From positions 49,788,501 to 49,852,500 of the forward strand of contig NC_060208.1 of the NCBI RefSeq assembly GCF_021130785.1: a DNA stretch of 64,000 nt, given 5' to 3'. Position 1 is the stretch's first letter, and each line of letters starts with the position of its first letter. Below, in pieces: positions 1 to 11,360 of this stretch. A program made the translations under genes and the position numbers. This DNA is from Homalodisca vitripennis (lineage: Eukaryota; Arthropoda; Insecta; Hemiptera; Cicadellidae). Below the pieces are notes generated by a model. The model had not been told where the DNA came from. It ran no database searches and was given only the letters and a program-made list of their open reading frames with translations.

Positions 1-60
1 TCTTCCTCTACTCTTAATCTGTTCCCTCAGTAGACGTACTGTCTTTTAGTAGTCGACTTC
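1..60 (+). repeat. Partial dispersed repeat, relative at 25.95 kb
   Basis: The first 60 bases align closely with 25950-26007, including the shared block GACGTAYTGTCTTTTARTAG followed by TCGACTT. The repeat runs off the left edge, so its full length is unknown. No coding potential is visible. Confidence 0.6.
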
Positions 61-432
61 TTAATAATAAATAATTCACTGTATTATTATATTTCTTGTG
101 ATTTTATTATTTTTTAAACAAACAAATAATAGACGCATTGGCTATTATCCACCCCATGATGAATCAGTAACAGTTGTTTTCATATACTGTAGCTTACTTC
201 ATATTTTATATTAATTTGAAGGGATTTCATCATCAACAATTTATGTCGTATGATTTCAAACATGAATAAAAGATAAGTTTTGGACAAATGGTTGCTTTTG
301 ATAAATTTTACGTTTAAAATTCTGTGATACAATTAGCATCAAAATAAAAGGTCTCATACACTATATTTTACATTAAGCAGTACTCATTAATAATTTGAAA
401 AAAATATTTACATGGTACAATTTATATAAACT

Positions 433-521
433 GCCTTTTTACAACAGTTCCATGTGCCGGACACAATGCAACAGATGCCACAAGGTACAATTATTGTTTT
501 AATCAACTCCCGGAAGTTCTT
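433..521 (+). repeat. Dispersed repeat family A, copy 1 of 3
   Basis: This copy shares the blocks ACAACAGTTCCATGTGCCGG, CACAAG(G/T)TACAATTA and GTTTTAATCAAC with 8971-9061, and the latter two with 12330-12450. All three copies are on the same strand. The sequence is non-coding and its mobile-element class is not recognisable. Confidence 0.65.
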
Positions 522-954
522 CGCCCATCGCGTCGCAACTTTACCATTACCCCCTGTCCTCCATAACGAAATAATGTTGAAATAGATACTATAACACTCT
601 AATATCTGCTTTACAACCTCTAAGTAATTAAAGAGAATATTTTAAATATATTTCTTAAGATTGTATGCTGCGAACTTTCACATTTCTGTCCTTACAGAAC
701 ATTTAGACAATAAGTGAATACACCACAAATTAAATAAAGTACTAATATTTCGGAGTGAAAATCAACTGATTGTACTCAAGTAATAAACTAACCATTACAT
801 GTGAAAGTAGTTTTATATTTCACTTCTTAGAGGATTTAAAACTAAAATGCAGTGCATGAAATATTATTTTCTGTGCAAATGGTGTAACTTTAGGTATTTT
901 TAACGACAAAAATATTATTCTTTATATCCAATCTATTATTTCTTCGTCTATATT

Positions 955-1202
955 GTACTGATGGCGAGAGAAAAGAAGAGACCTGGATTCTGGCCTATCT
1001 GAAATTTGCAGGCGTTACTACTAGTATGTTGCCGCGCCTTGTTTCGTAATTCCATTATTGTTTCACTGTTCCATTGCTAGGATAAACAATTCGCAGGGTT
1101 GGCTGTGGGGCGAAGCGCCTGAAATTACCGCGCGGCAACACACTAGTACACAGCTGTGCGCCGGTACGGGCCAGGTCTCTTCTTTACTCTCGCCGACAGT
1201 AC
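955..1202. repeat. Diverged inverted repeat (fold-back, MITE-like)
   Basis: Left arm 955-1050 and right arm about 1112-1202 are imperfect reverse complements. The outer ends read GTACTG(A/T)(T/C)GGCGAGAG and both arms contain AAGAAGAGACCTGG and GTTGCCGCGC. The roughly 60-bp centre is GC-richer than the surroundings. Arm structure suggests an old non-autonomous DNA element; no clear target duplication was found. Confidence 0.55.
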
Positions 1203-1689
1203 ACTGGGGTTTAATATTAGTCTTACATTTTGTAATAACTTATATTAATTTTAAACTAATAATTCATTTATGAAAAAAATAATTTTCCACACAATAAATA
1301 TGTAATGTAAATTCCGAGAAAAAAATGTAAGAATTTTACAATCATGAATGAGTTTTACAGCTATGTATTTTATAAACCAATGACCCGCTAAACCAGTGAG
1401 ATATTTATAGTCTTCACAATCATACTTCGCGTATTGGAAAAAAGGATGTAAAAAGGGTTTGCGAGAATATAAAAGAATACCTTTTATTGTGTGAAATACA
1501 CATGATGATTTACAACCAAAACGTGGGTCACAACTAAAACTCATATTGGTCTGTTTCTACCCTAGCAGAAATAGTATTTAAGAGAATTGAGATAAATGGT
1601 ACGAGAATATTCAAATAGGAAATATCCCTACCTACCCAGTATTCCTATAGGTATTTGGAGTAGGAATAGGGTTTTTTCAAAGAGGAAGT

Positions 1690-1790
1690 ATAAGAATGTG
1701 GGGGAAATACTGTTTGTACTAAAATATAAATTTCGTTATTGGAAACTCCTTGAGTTGTGGTATACTCAAGATTTCTTAGAGGTTAAACGT
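1690..1790 (+). repeat. Dispersed repeat family B, copy 1 of 3
   Basis: A diverged copy of sequence also at 15066-15160 and 27385-27470. The common core is an AATAYTGTTTGT block followed by a TATTGGAAACTYCTT-like block and TTGTGG. Class unknown. Confidence 0.45.
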
Positions 1791-2462
1791 ACTTATTGTT
1801 ACCATGTTTATTTAAAAAAAAAATTGTAACAAAATGAATCCTTTTGAATGGCTATACCGAAAATGCTTGTTAATTGCTTGTACAACATTGTAATTTTTCA
1901 ATTACCAGTGACATTTGCTTGCCAACCGCAGTAGTTTTATCGATTTTTAAATGATATTGGTAGTTTGAAAATTAATTATTGTCACAAATATCCAGACAAA
2001 AACCACTATGTGGTTGAGACAGTTTCCTTTAAAAATGTTTACACTTTACAAAAGTTGCTTTGAATAACTAATTGCCCAATCAATCAAATAGCTAAGGTAT
2101 TAATTATATATATATATATAAAAGAAACACTTCTTTATTATATCACTTGAATACAATCTTCAGATTTTACAAAACATAACAAAAAGTATCAAAAAAGAAC
2201 CAAAGGAAATGAATGAGAATATTTGTTGTTTATATTAATGTAAAATGAATAAATTATAGACATTAGGATATTTGCCTTATTTTCTGTAGTATTATTCTGT
2301 GGCTTGGTAAAATATTCAAATCCCAATATACGGTAGTACGTTATATTATACATGTTCAGACATATCGTTTTAAAACTTACTTTGATATTGTAAAATCCTT
2401 ATTTACAGTAGGTCTAGCACTTTATAATTGCTATACCACCAACGGTGTATAGTAATTATAAA

Positions 2463-2479
2463 CCCCCCCCCCCCCCCCC
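2463..2479. repeat. C17 homopolymer
   Basis: Seventeen consecutive cytosines in otherwise AT-rich DNA. The length is likely polymorphic or affected by assembly. Confidence 0.95.
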
Positions 2480-3194
2480 AGTTTTTAGCAAATTAAATTC
2501 GTAAAAGTGCTATTTTATTAAACACGTCTCCATTTTTTATAGATATAGATTTTTTTGCACAAAAAGTTAATTTTAAAATAAGTGCTGTTCACGTAATTAA
2601 TAAATAAATCCCATTCTATCGCCATTATTTATTACTAAAATATACGTTTTTTCACATAACTCTGAATACTGAATGGCGATTGTCTGAGAATAGAATGAAT
2701 TAAGAATGATGTTATTGCTAAAAATTTTAGAAATAAATCTAGTATAGATTTGCCCTAGTTCAGTTCAAATGGTTTTCAATAAATAACAGACTTTGAAAGA
2801 TTAACGAGACGGGCATGAACCAATCAGATACTCGGCACTGGTCCAACCTCTCTACAAACAATCTTAGGTAAACCAACTAACTAATTTTCAGTTACTTCAA
2901 CAGTTGAAGAACGTTAAATGTTAATTAGTTTAATCAAGTATTTACTGATTAGAAATTGCAATTAGTATATCATCCTCAGTAAAGTCATGTTACAATCAAT
3001 TTGAAAATTGAGAACTATGTTTGAAGTCAAACCCGAATTCCCACCAAAACAGTTCTAGATTGCCTAGTGAACTAAATTTTACAACTAATTTAGTGTATAC
3101 GAAATTATTCGTTGACTATTCAAAAGCTATATTAAGAGCAGATACTAAATTAAGAACCTACGACTGGTATGCATTTCGCTTTTAACAAAGCAAA

Positions 3195-3425
3195 TAATGT
3201 TTATTTTCCACTTAGGGTAAAACATTATCATAAATAACGTTCTCTCTGGGTGAGCTTTTTAACATAAATATTGCAACTATATGTTAAGCGGCGAGAGTAG
3301 ATTAATTATATGAATGTATAATGATGTAACCATAGATGCTATAGTTGAACGTTTAAATTCATAAATATGGACAATACGTGAATGCTTCTATTAAAAAAAT
3401 ATTACCAGGAATCAGTTCAATGCAT
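3195..3425 (+). repeat. Dispersed repeat family C, copy 1 of 2
   Basis: Aligns in the same orientation with 18105-18330. Shared landmarks are CATTA(C/T)CATAAAT, CTGGGTG/CTGCGGGTG, GATGYAACCA, GTTTAAATYCATAAAT and GTGAATGCTTCTA/TTGAATGCTTCTA. Non-coding, class unknown. Confidence 0.5.
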
Positions 3426-3654
3426 TTGAGTGAGAAGTTCAGACAAATTTCAATTCGTGATGTTATATTGTCCAAATTTTGTGGAGCAAAATTGTCATGT
3501 GGAGAAATAAAAATGTTGTTCTTACTACTAATACACCTTTGTAACAACTACAGCTGATATTTTTAATGCACAAGATGTAGGTGTTTTTGTGATTCAATCG
3601 GCCCTACAAAACTTCGGATTTATTTCATTCAAACTTGACATCTGTGTAGATTTA

Positions 3655-3710
<56 letters not shown>
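3655..3710. repeat. (TA)n microsatellite
   Basis: About 27 uninterrupted TA units. Confidence 0.95.
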
Positions 3711-3713
<3 letters not shown>

Positions 3714-4003
3714 TCCATATTTTTATATTTGCATTATTTTTAGTGAAAAAAATTACAAAAGCAAATAAAAAACTCGTACCAACGTCGCCGGTTGTTTTTC
3801 ACAATTATATCCTACCTAGTTAATTGTTATAAATTACAACGAGCAAATAAAGCGCTCTTAATTAAAATCATTGTTAATGTGGAAAATAGCAATAAAAAAT
3901 TTTTAGAACCCTATTTTTGTCAAAAGACTAAACATTTATATTTGATAACAGTCTTTAAATATAAAGTAAAGGTTAGACTACATTGTTTCTTATATCTGCA
4001 CAG

Positions 4004-4792
4004 CTAGAAGTTACTCTCTCCTTTTCACGCAATTTAGTAGGCGTTTTACGTGTATGACCACTGCCGGTTCGAGTAAAATATATGTCCAACGCTAATTTTA
4101 AGTTTGCCTTGTTGTCACGATCAAGAAAATACGGAAAAAAGTTTATATTTATGGCCATTCTAATTTAATTTGTTGGATAGTAACATATTTTAGATCAAAT
4201 ACTTAATATTTGCTAAAAATGTGCAGCTAAAAGTACATTAACGACACATTTATAAAATAAAAAACATTGCAAATATTTTACAACCTTAGGAACTCATTAG
4301 TATATTAGTTTAAAAAGTTTAAAAGCACAGTCTAGCGAACTTTCCTCTAGAATATAACTCCTTGCCGACTTCTTCAAAGGTAGTCTTCGGTATCAAATTA
4401 TGACCATCTTATGTTTTGGGGCATTTGGTAATATGAATGAGTACTTAACTAATCTTTGAAATCTAAAACGGCGTTAAAAATAATTGTTTTCACTAGAAAT
4501 TGTTAACAAATTGAAAATAATAAACAATGTTTACACATAACAGTTGATTACATTAGAGTTGATTTTTTTTAAATTAATATTTAACAACTTTAAAGACCAA
4601 GGTGGGGTTTTGTCGCTGCTAAGACCATTGGGGCTACGTCCGGAGAAGTTTTCGAAATAAGAATAGGCCCATATTCATCCCGGGGATCCTAAGAATGTCC
4701 ATGTCAGATTTAAGCGCAATAGGTTGAATAGTTTATGCGTGAAAGCAAAAGCAACAAACAAAGACACTTTCACATTTATAATATTATTAGGA
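4004..4792 (-). mobile_element. Helitron-like non-autonomous element
   Basis: On the minus strand this 789-bp segment starts A|TCCTAATAATATTATAAATG and ends CTAG at 4004-4007. Helitrons typically have 5'-TC and CTRR-3' ends inserted between A and T; here the base after CTAG is C rather than T. Internal blocks (TTTCACGC, CATGGACATTCTTAGGATCC, CAACAAGGCAAAC) recur in the copies at 45.8, 57.3-58.0 and 61.2 kb. It carries no replicase. Assignment rests on termini only, so another element class is possible. Confidence 0.5.
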
Positions 4793-5274
4793 TTAGGATT
4801 ATTAGATACAGTTTTTAGTATTTGTAACAAAAATCATCTAAAGCGACAGTTGTAATACGTAAGATATGTCAATAAATCAAGTTAATTTTACAAACACACA
4901 ATAATTCAAGTAATGTTTAATAAATAATGAAAAGTACGTCTTGGTGGTCATTACTGCTCATAAATTGAGTTATGGACTATTTAAAAAAATCTTTTTTGGG
5001 GGTTGAGGTGTCCGACGAACTACAACAAAATTATAGAAAGGTCCATGCTCGACGTATATGTACTTTATTATAAGATATTGATTTTAAAGACAAATATACA
5101 TCATAACTTAGCGCCTTCAAATAGTGTTTGTAAACTTTTACATTTTATCTTCAAAATTTAATTTGTAACTGCTTAAATTTGTAAGTCTAAACCATTCTAG
5201 AATCCACCTGAAGACACGCAAAAAGTTTTATTAGAATCGCTCCAGCCATTTAGGAGGAGTGTCATACACACGCA

Positions 5275-5275
5275 G

Positions 5276-5345
<70 letters not shown>
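5275..5345. repeat. (CA)n microsatellite
   Basis: About 35 CA units. The Cys/Val open frames on the minus strand here are artefacts of the repeat. Confidence 0.95.
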
Positions 5346-5347
<2 letters not shown>

Positions 5348-5421
5348 ATATATAAAGACAAAGAAATAAGATTTGTGCAATACTGTGGCATTGTCTACTT
5401 TTAAATATTCCTATTCCACTA

Positions 5422-5731
5422 GAGTAGACGAATAGGGAATATGTGCGCCAGGAACAGAAGTAACAGTGAAAAGGAAAAAAGTGCATTTCATCACCTAGTC
5501 TCGAAAGTGACGCCGGATGAACTATGTACGCGAGAGTCAAAGCCGCGAGTGGAAGATGCTAAAAAGTCTAGCTACAGAACTTCTGATCGAGTATTGAATG
5601 ATACTTTTCAATACGATGCAAAAAATCACAAGAATCTTTTAAAAGATTATTCATTGTCCAGTAATTGTTCTTCCGTAGGGAGAATACGGAATTTCGAAAA
5701 GAATTGTTTGCAAAATGAAAATAATTTTTAG
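5422..5731 (+). CDS. Hypothetical hydrophilic small protein or exon
   Basis: I do not recognise this frame. From the ATG at 5441 it encodes 96 residues, rich in Ser, Lys, Asn, Arg and Glu, with no membrane segment and no known motif (starts MCARNRSNSEKEKS, ends QNENNF). Its amino-acid balance is more protein-like than neighbouring chance frames. The frame opens exactly after a pyrimidine-rich CTATTCCACTAG that could be a 3' splice site, so it could be an internal or terminal exon rather than a one-exon gene. It lies immediately beside a (CA)n tract. No polyadenylation signal or donor was seen close by. A chance open frame of this length remains possible. Confidence 0.25.
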
Positions 5732-6148
5732 GAGAGGGAAAATCAGCTGACGAGGGAAACATCAAAATTTATTGCATGTTTCTTTCCCAAAATTGGGAAG
5801 TAGGACATAAACTCTGAAAACTTTGAGACAAAACTAAATATTAAAATAAAATAAAATAACTAAACAAACAAGTCCTAATTTCCATTAACAACATTTCGTT
5901 AGGCAAATGTTTTCCTATCTTCCCCGTTTAACTACGTTAAAATGGGACAAGCGAAATTTAAGAAATATAAAATCGTATATTCTGTACCGTAAATTAGTTA
6001 ATTAAATTTCATACAATGTAAATTTCGCAACCTAATCAGCCAGCATAATATAATATTATTTTACATCCAATGTTCCGGAACTAAATTATTGGGCGGAGTA
6101 ACTACCTAATTGGCACGCGTATGAATTTTTTCTTCTAACCCTTTGTAG

Positions 6149-6190
6149 CAGCCCAACTACGTAACCGATCAGACCTCGCGCGCTTTGTCC
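6149..6190 (+). other. Candidate 42-nt microexon
   Basis: A GC-rich 42-base block lies between a pyrimidine-rich acceptor (TTTTTTCTTCTAACCCTTTGTAG) written here as TTCTAACCCTTTGTAG and a donor GTAAGT at 6191. Its length is a multiple of three and phase 0 reads QPNYVTDQTSRALS without a stop. The surroundings are strongly AT-rich. It could be an alternative exon of a host gene whose other exons are not identified. No transcript evidence exists here and chance is not excluded. Confidence 0.22.
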
Positions 6191-6296
6191 GTAAGTAAAA
6201 TTTATCTTTTCGTATTATTAAATTAGCCCTTTGATGCCAAACGTATAAAATGAATGTAACGTAAAGTACAGATGTGAATAGTAAAGTAACTTACCC

Positions 6297-6398
6297 TTGA
6301 AGATCTTTTATTTGCTTGATTGAGATAGATAAAGGTTGTGGCGTCGTCCTTATGGCGACGAGCACGTTGTTATAAATAGTAATTTGTATCATTAAATG
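6297..6398 (-). CDS. Candidate first coding exon, partial
   Basis: On the minus strand an ATG at 6396-6398 opens a 33-residue frame (MIQITIYNNVLVAIRTTPQP..., ending KQIKDLQG) that runs into the donor-like AAGG|GTAAGTT near 6296. The frame is open upstream of the ATG for 13 more codons. No acceptor or promoter was clearly located, and no protein family is recognised. It lies about 100 bp from the plus-strand microexon candidate, so at most one of the two is likely to be right. Confidence 0.18.
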
Positions 6399-6959
6399 GC
6401 TAATACCGTCGCGAATTTGTTTTAGGCGAGTTTACGTAGCTGATGTATGTCACGTGTTGTTTGAATAGATGGCTACCACTTCCCAACTCTACTCCTCTTC
6501 TAGAAATAACCGTTCTTAGACTACAGCTTCAATGTCTCGTGCCAAGACGCCGACACCCGGGTTGTGAGTCTACCTATTGCGAAGGGAAGTGAAATATTAT
6601 TATTTTGTAAAGTAAAACGTCGTACGCTTAATTCAATAGAACATTGGATATTTTAGGCCCACCTAGAAGATATACTTTTTAGTTATTATATTCTAATTGG
6701 CAGCAACGTGGCATTACATAACTTTTCCTTTACCATCTAAAAGTGGTGCTTTTAAGTTTTCGTAATTAAACTGAACTTATAAGTAAACTTTGTATTTCTA
6801 GTATTTATTACTACGACCTCAGAAGTCACCACCCCCATGTGTTATCGTCATACGGTACAATACATAACCTAATAAGAATAATATTCATTTCACCCTGTAT
6901 ATAATGTTGAATATTTAACCATCAAGTAAATGCACTTTGTAAAAATATCGGGTTTTATA

Positions 6960-7090
6960 GGTATTTTACTTTCATGTTTAATTTCACGGACCAGAGGAGT
7001 AGAAGAATGCAGTTAACGGGGAGGAGATTACTGGTGAGTGGATTAAAACATTAACTGTTACTTGTGTTGCTGTGACACAGTTACGTTATT
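6960..7090 (+). repeat. Dispersed repeat family D, copy 1 of 2
   Basis: Aligns with 18545-18670 through TGTTTAATTTCAC, an AGTAGAA/GGTAGAATCATG block, AGTTAA(C/T)GG, GAGATTA and GTTGCTGTGACAC/GTTGCAACACAC. Families C and D are adjacent at 18.1-18.7 kb but separate at 3.2 and 7.0 kb, so they may be parts of one longer element. Confidence 0.45.
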
Positions 7091-7176
7091 GTCTATGTAG
7101 GGTAGATATTGTGCGAGGAGGCGTTACATTGTCAATCCGGTTCATTTCACACTCTAATCTCACTTTTATACCCCAG

Positions 7177-7320
7177 TTTGTATTATATGAACTTACCTAT
7201 CAATTAACTGTTACTCATGCCTGCCTCTCTTATTACGCTCAGATGTTTTTTGTATTATATGAACTTACATATCAATTAACTTTTACTCATGCCTGCCTCT
7301 CTTATTACGCTCAGATGTTT
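7177..7320 (+). repeat. 72-bp tandem duplication
   Basis: Two copies of 72 bp (7177-7248 and 7249-7320) differ at only two positions. The unit contains TATTATATGAACTTAC and CATGCCTGCCTCTCTTATTA. Because 72 is divisible by three, the duplication keeps a 103-codon open frame open (7072-7383), but the product shows no recognisable domain. Confidence 0.9.
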
Positions 7321-7520
7321 CAGATAAAGTTTGTTTATAAATCCTTCAATGGAGGACATAGTAACAGTGACCTTAGTCTGTAAATGTTCAGCTTCAAAGT
7401 ACATAGAAATATGTTTAAAGGTGACAAACACAGGACAAAAAACAAATATATTTTCAAATTAGTTTTGTACCTGTCCAGAGTAAAAACACCACCCTTTGTT
7501 TCTTTACATTACTTTTTAAA

Positions 7521-8012
7521 TGATTCGGCATAACTCCAGAGTTTTTGAATTATTAGCTTGGCTATCCTTGGGTTCAGAATTACAACGGCAGGATAGCTCG
7601 CTTTAACTGTCAGGGCAACTTGAGTCAACCTGATTAGTGATTTGGCATACTCTGTAGAGTTTTTGAATAATTAGCTTGGTTTAGTGGTGTTAGCTGGAGG
7701 GCTCAGGACTACAACTGCAGGATGGCTCGCGAAAACTGTCAGGGCAACTTGAGTCAACCTGATTAGTGATTTGTCATACTCTGTAGAGTTTTTGAATAAT
7801 TACCTTGGTTTAGTGCTGTTAGCTGGAGGGCTCAGGACTACAACGGCAGGATGGCTCACTAAAACTGTCAGGGCAACTTGAGTCAACCTGATTATTGATT
7901 AGCCATACTCTGTAGGGTTTTTGAATAATTATTAGCTTGGTTGAGTGGGAGATACGTTGTGGGCTAGGATCACAACGGCAGGTTGGCTCCTGTCAGGGCA
8001 ATCTGATTTGGG
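7521..8012 (+). repeat. Four-copy tandem repeat, about 129 bp unit
   Basis: Unit starts recur at 7631, 7761 and 7890, with a more diverged copy from about 7521 and a decayed end near 8012. Shared blocks are GAGTTTTTGAATAATTAGCT, GGCAGGATGGCTCGC and CTGTCAGGGCAACTTGAGTC. Gradual divergence toward the ends suggests growth by unequal exchange. Confidence 0.9.
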
Positions 8013-8463
8013 GGGTATTTATTGTGTAGAATGCCTTTACTTGGCAAGACCAAGCCCTATCATCTGCTTTGGCATTAGCTATTACTTTTTTAGACCGGCT
8101 GGATTTGGAGGGTATCATATCATTAAAAATGTACCTCATGGTGGGGAATACATTAAAACAAGTACATACACAAGCAGATCGAATTCCCAACAGTTAAGAT
8201 CAAACATGGCGTTACATTAAAAATATGTTAAGTCGGCGATGATATATAAAGTTGCTTGAACACGTTGATTTAAACCTCAGGATAAAAATATGTTTTACAT
8301 GTTTTGAGATAGAGACTGATATTGTTTAATAAAAGTAGATAGTAATGTGGGGTTCCTAGCGCACTTTTGGAGCCGACCGAAAATCAATAGAAAATCATGT
8401 TCAAGGTACCGAACACGAATTGACATGCAAAATTACGTTAAGTAGAACATAAAACACAAAACT

Positions 8464-8551
8464 CACGTTCATGTTACGTTCGTGTTATACAAATTTTACG
8501 TTCAGAACGTAACAAAAAACGCAATAATCACGTTAATGTTACGTTCGTGTT
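8464..8551 (+). repeat. 65-bp spaced direct repeat
   Basis: CACGTTCATGTTACGTTCGT at 8464 and CACGTTAATGTTACGTTCGT at 8529 are offset by 65 bp, with a third ACGTTCAGAACGTAAC palindrome between them. Non-coding. Confidence 0.7.
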
Positions 8552-8970
8552 GCCAAATTTTATCTTTTTATACTTTATCTGTTCCTTCAAAAGATGGTTT
8601 TTCTTTTAATAATGGACGTTTGACTAAAGTTACAGGTTTTTTTGGGATTAGTTACTATTAAAAACAATCCAATTTAATAAAAGTGCTTTATAAAATAATC
8701 AATGCTTACGTGTTGTGGGGCGTAAAGGATATTTTGTGTTTTTTAATGTATGTTTAATTTCAATCTTATAGTTTTAAATCTGAAAAAAAATCTAAAACTA
8801 GTTTTAAAAACGTCATGGTTTAGTGATACATCATCATAAAATTCTTTGATGAATGGAAAATGCCATAGCACACTTGTATTACAATAGCAAATATTTCTTA
8901 TACGATATACAGTAATTAATGTTTTTTTGAATAATTTAATAATTTAAGCTAGTACAATTTTCTAACCTCA

Positions 8971-9061
8971 CCTTTTTACAACAGTTCCATGTGCCGGACA
9001 CAATACAATATATGTGACAATGCCACAAGTTACAATTACGGTTTTAATCAACCGCCAGTTG
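8971..9061 (+). repeat. Dispersed repeat family A, copy 2 of 3
   Basis: Second copy of the repeat at 433-521, with a small insertion after ACACAATACAA. Confidence 0.65.
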
Positions 9062-11118
9062 TTTTCCCCCCGTTGTACACCTTTGTAACTATGTCTAATG
9101 TGCTAAACACAATTTAAAAAAGCAATAACATTCTAATGCTGTCTTTTCTCTTTAAGAGAATAAATATGGTATAATTTTAGGTAGAATTTTCTTAAAATCT
9201 TTAATTTTTTACATGGTAAACTGTCATATTTCCTGAAAAACAATTTTAGGCAAGTAAATGTAATACAAGTAGCATACTGATTATTTTATGATAAAACTAC
9301 TTTTATGATCAGTAAACAATCATTTCGTTTGATAGCAATGTTATACTTCAGTTATTAAATAATTTATAATGAAATATGAGTTTATTGATGCTTTATTCAA
9401 AACGAGTTACGTTGTAGAATTATCTCACTGTTTCCCAAAACACGTATGTAAAATTAAATCTACTAAAACCCTAACCTACTTTCCAAAAGATATTAGTTCA
9501 GGAGAACAATTTAAAATAGGATATAATTAATCCTTTTATGTGTAACTATTGAATTAAGTTCGCTAAATATGTAAACAATTCATCTGTGTATACAGCTAGG
9601 AATTATTCTCGCGAAGAAGATTACTGCAATTACAATGAATATCTTGAAATAATTTATGAAATAATCAGTGGGTTTTCCAACTTGACATTTATACATATTA
9701 TACCATGCATATTACAACCAAAAGATTTGGTAAGATTTTAGGGTAGCAGACGGGTTTTTGGAAGGGAACCAATACGAGTTACAAAAGAAACATTGAAATG
9801 TATAAAAATGTGACGTATGAATATGAGGATAATATTAGTTTTGGGATTAGATACACATTAATTATTTAGTTACTCAATGATTTAATTATTTATGTAATTT
9901 TTATAATCTTTATAACTGTTTTTCACTTTTTGTTTACTGTATACGTATGATATATGTGATGATAATAATATATTAGAATTGAGACACATTATGGTCTAAA
10001 ATATAAGACTAATATTATGGTAAGACACATAGATACCCTCACATCAGCGTGCGTCTCAGTAATGTTAGCCAACCAACCAGTAGAACGCAATCAAGTTGTA
10101 TAAAAACAACTTGCGTAACATACTATATTTGTATAACCAAAACTTTAACATTGACATTTATATTAACAAGTACAATATACATTGACAGGGTTTACTTGGT
10201 TAGCCAAATGATTAGCCACCCCCGTGTTAATGGCTAAAAACTATTTGTCGTGACTTAAAATAATATGCTTCAGTAGATAATCGCCCCAATAAATTTCTGA
10301 AGACCACGCACGAGGCTTTATCCTATTTATACAAATTCTTTTATTGCATTTTTATATCTATACTGCATTATTAGCTTGTACAACACTGTTAGGTATATTA
10401 AAAGCGTAAAACATAAACATATTTTTTATTTCCATTACAGTTTTTTTTGCTGTAGATTGATAATTTCAATAAATAATATATCATGGAGAAACCATAAGGA
10501 CACGTTGCAGTGAGACATGAATGTGTCACTAAGAAAAGCTTTAAATTATTCGTGTATATCTTACGTGTCACAGCACACAACCTGACTTTGAATATATACC
10601 AAAATCAGTCTCTCGTGTTCGTTATTATTTTTGTAATAGTTATGAAAAACACTAATTTTAAAACACTTAAATATTAAAAACGGTATAAGTGGTTGTTGTT
10701 ATCTACCGGTAAATCTTTTAGTGTAGAGGCTGTATTACAATTTCCGATGTACACACACTTAATCTAATTTTCCTTGGCCGATAAAGAAATATTTCTTAAG
10801 AAAGAAATCGATAATCAGCTAGGATAATTTTGATGGAAGGTCAAAATGGGAGGATCTCAAAAGTAATAAAATATTAAATAGTATTTTTTTCTCAGATCAT
10901 ATTTTTCTTACCTTCACACACTTAAAACTCAACCGTCAGAGACGAAAACACATTTTACATCAGCGTCAGCTAACTATATGTTGACCCTTAAATTGGCGAC
11001 TTTCAATCTTATTTATCTAGTTGTTTGAGAATGACATAACCGTTAATTATGTAGCTTATGGTCTGCATTAAGTCTATAAATCTAGAAAAATATAATGTAA
11101 TGACAACATTAACTTTAG
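9062..11118. other. AT-rich non-coding stretch
   Basis: No supported gene. The only local structure is a short hairpin near 10091-10112 (CAAGTTGT / ACAACTTG around ATAAAA). Confidence 0.55.
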
Positions 11119-11286
11119 TATTGTAACCCTTTTGATGACCTGCAAATTTGTCCTCCACATAAAGTGGTGAGGCTGACTATAGATTTCTTTCTTAGAAGAA
11201 ATTTCTATTTAAAGAAAACCCAGCTTGTGTATTCACACATAGCACATACAGGCTACCGTCTCCTGGACTGTACCATCTGCAGATGA
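11119..11286 (+). other. Coding-like island, 55 codons
   Basis: A stop-bounded frame follows AACATTAACTTTAG and reads 55 residues (YCNPFDDLQICPPHKVVRLT ... TICR) to a TGA at 11284. Composition is less Lys/Asn/Ile-biased than nearby frames. There is no ATG, no recognisable domain and no other exon to pair with it; chance is a serious alternative. Confidence 0.15.
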
Positions 11287-11360
11287 AATATCTATAATCT
11301 GTAATGAAATATCTATAATTAATAAATATATGATAATGAAATGTTTATAATCTCAAATAG

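Larger units (their letters stand above)
1203..3190. other. AT-rich non-coding stretch
   Basis: No supported gene. It holds a member of repeat family B (1690-1790), a short (TA)n near 2107-2121 and a pure run of 17 C at 2463-2479. Open frames here are short and rich in Lys, Asn, Ile and Phe, as chance predicts. Confidence 0.6.

Noticed and set aside
2463..2479. Telomere or replication signal from the C-run
   Set aside because: A plain homopolymer without telomere-type repeats.
5197..5540. Cys/Val-rich proteins on the minus strand
   Set aside because: They are translations of the (CA)n microsatellite.
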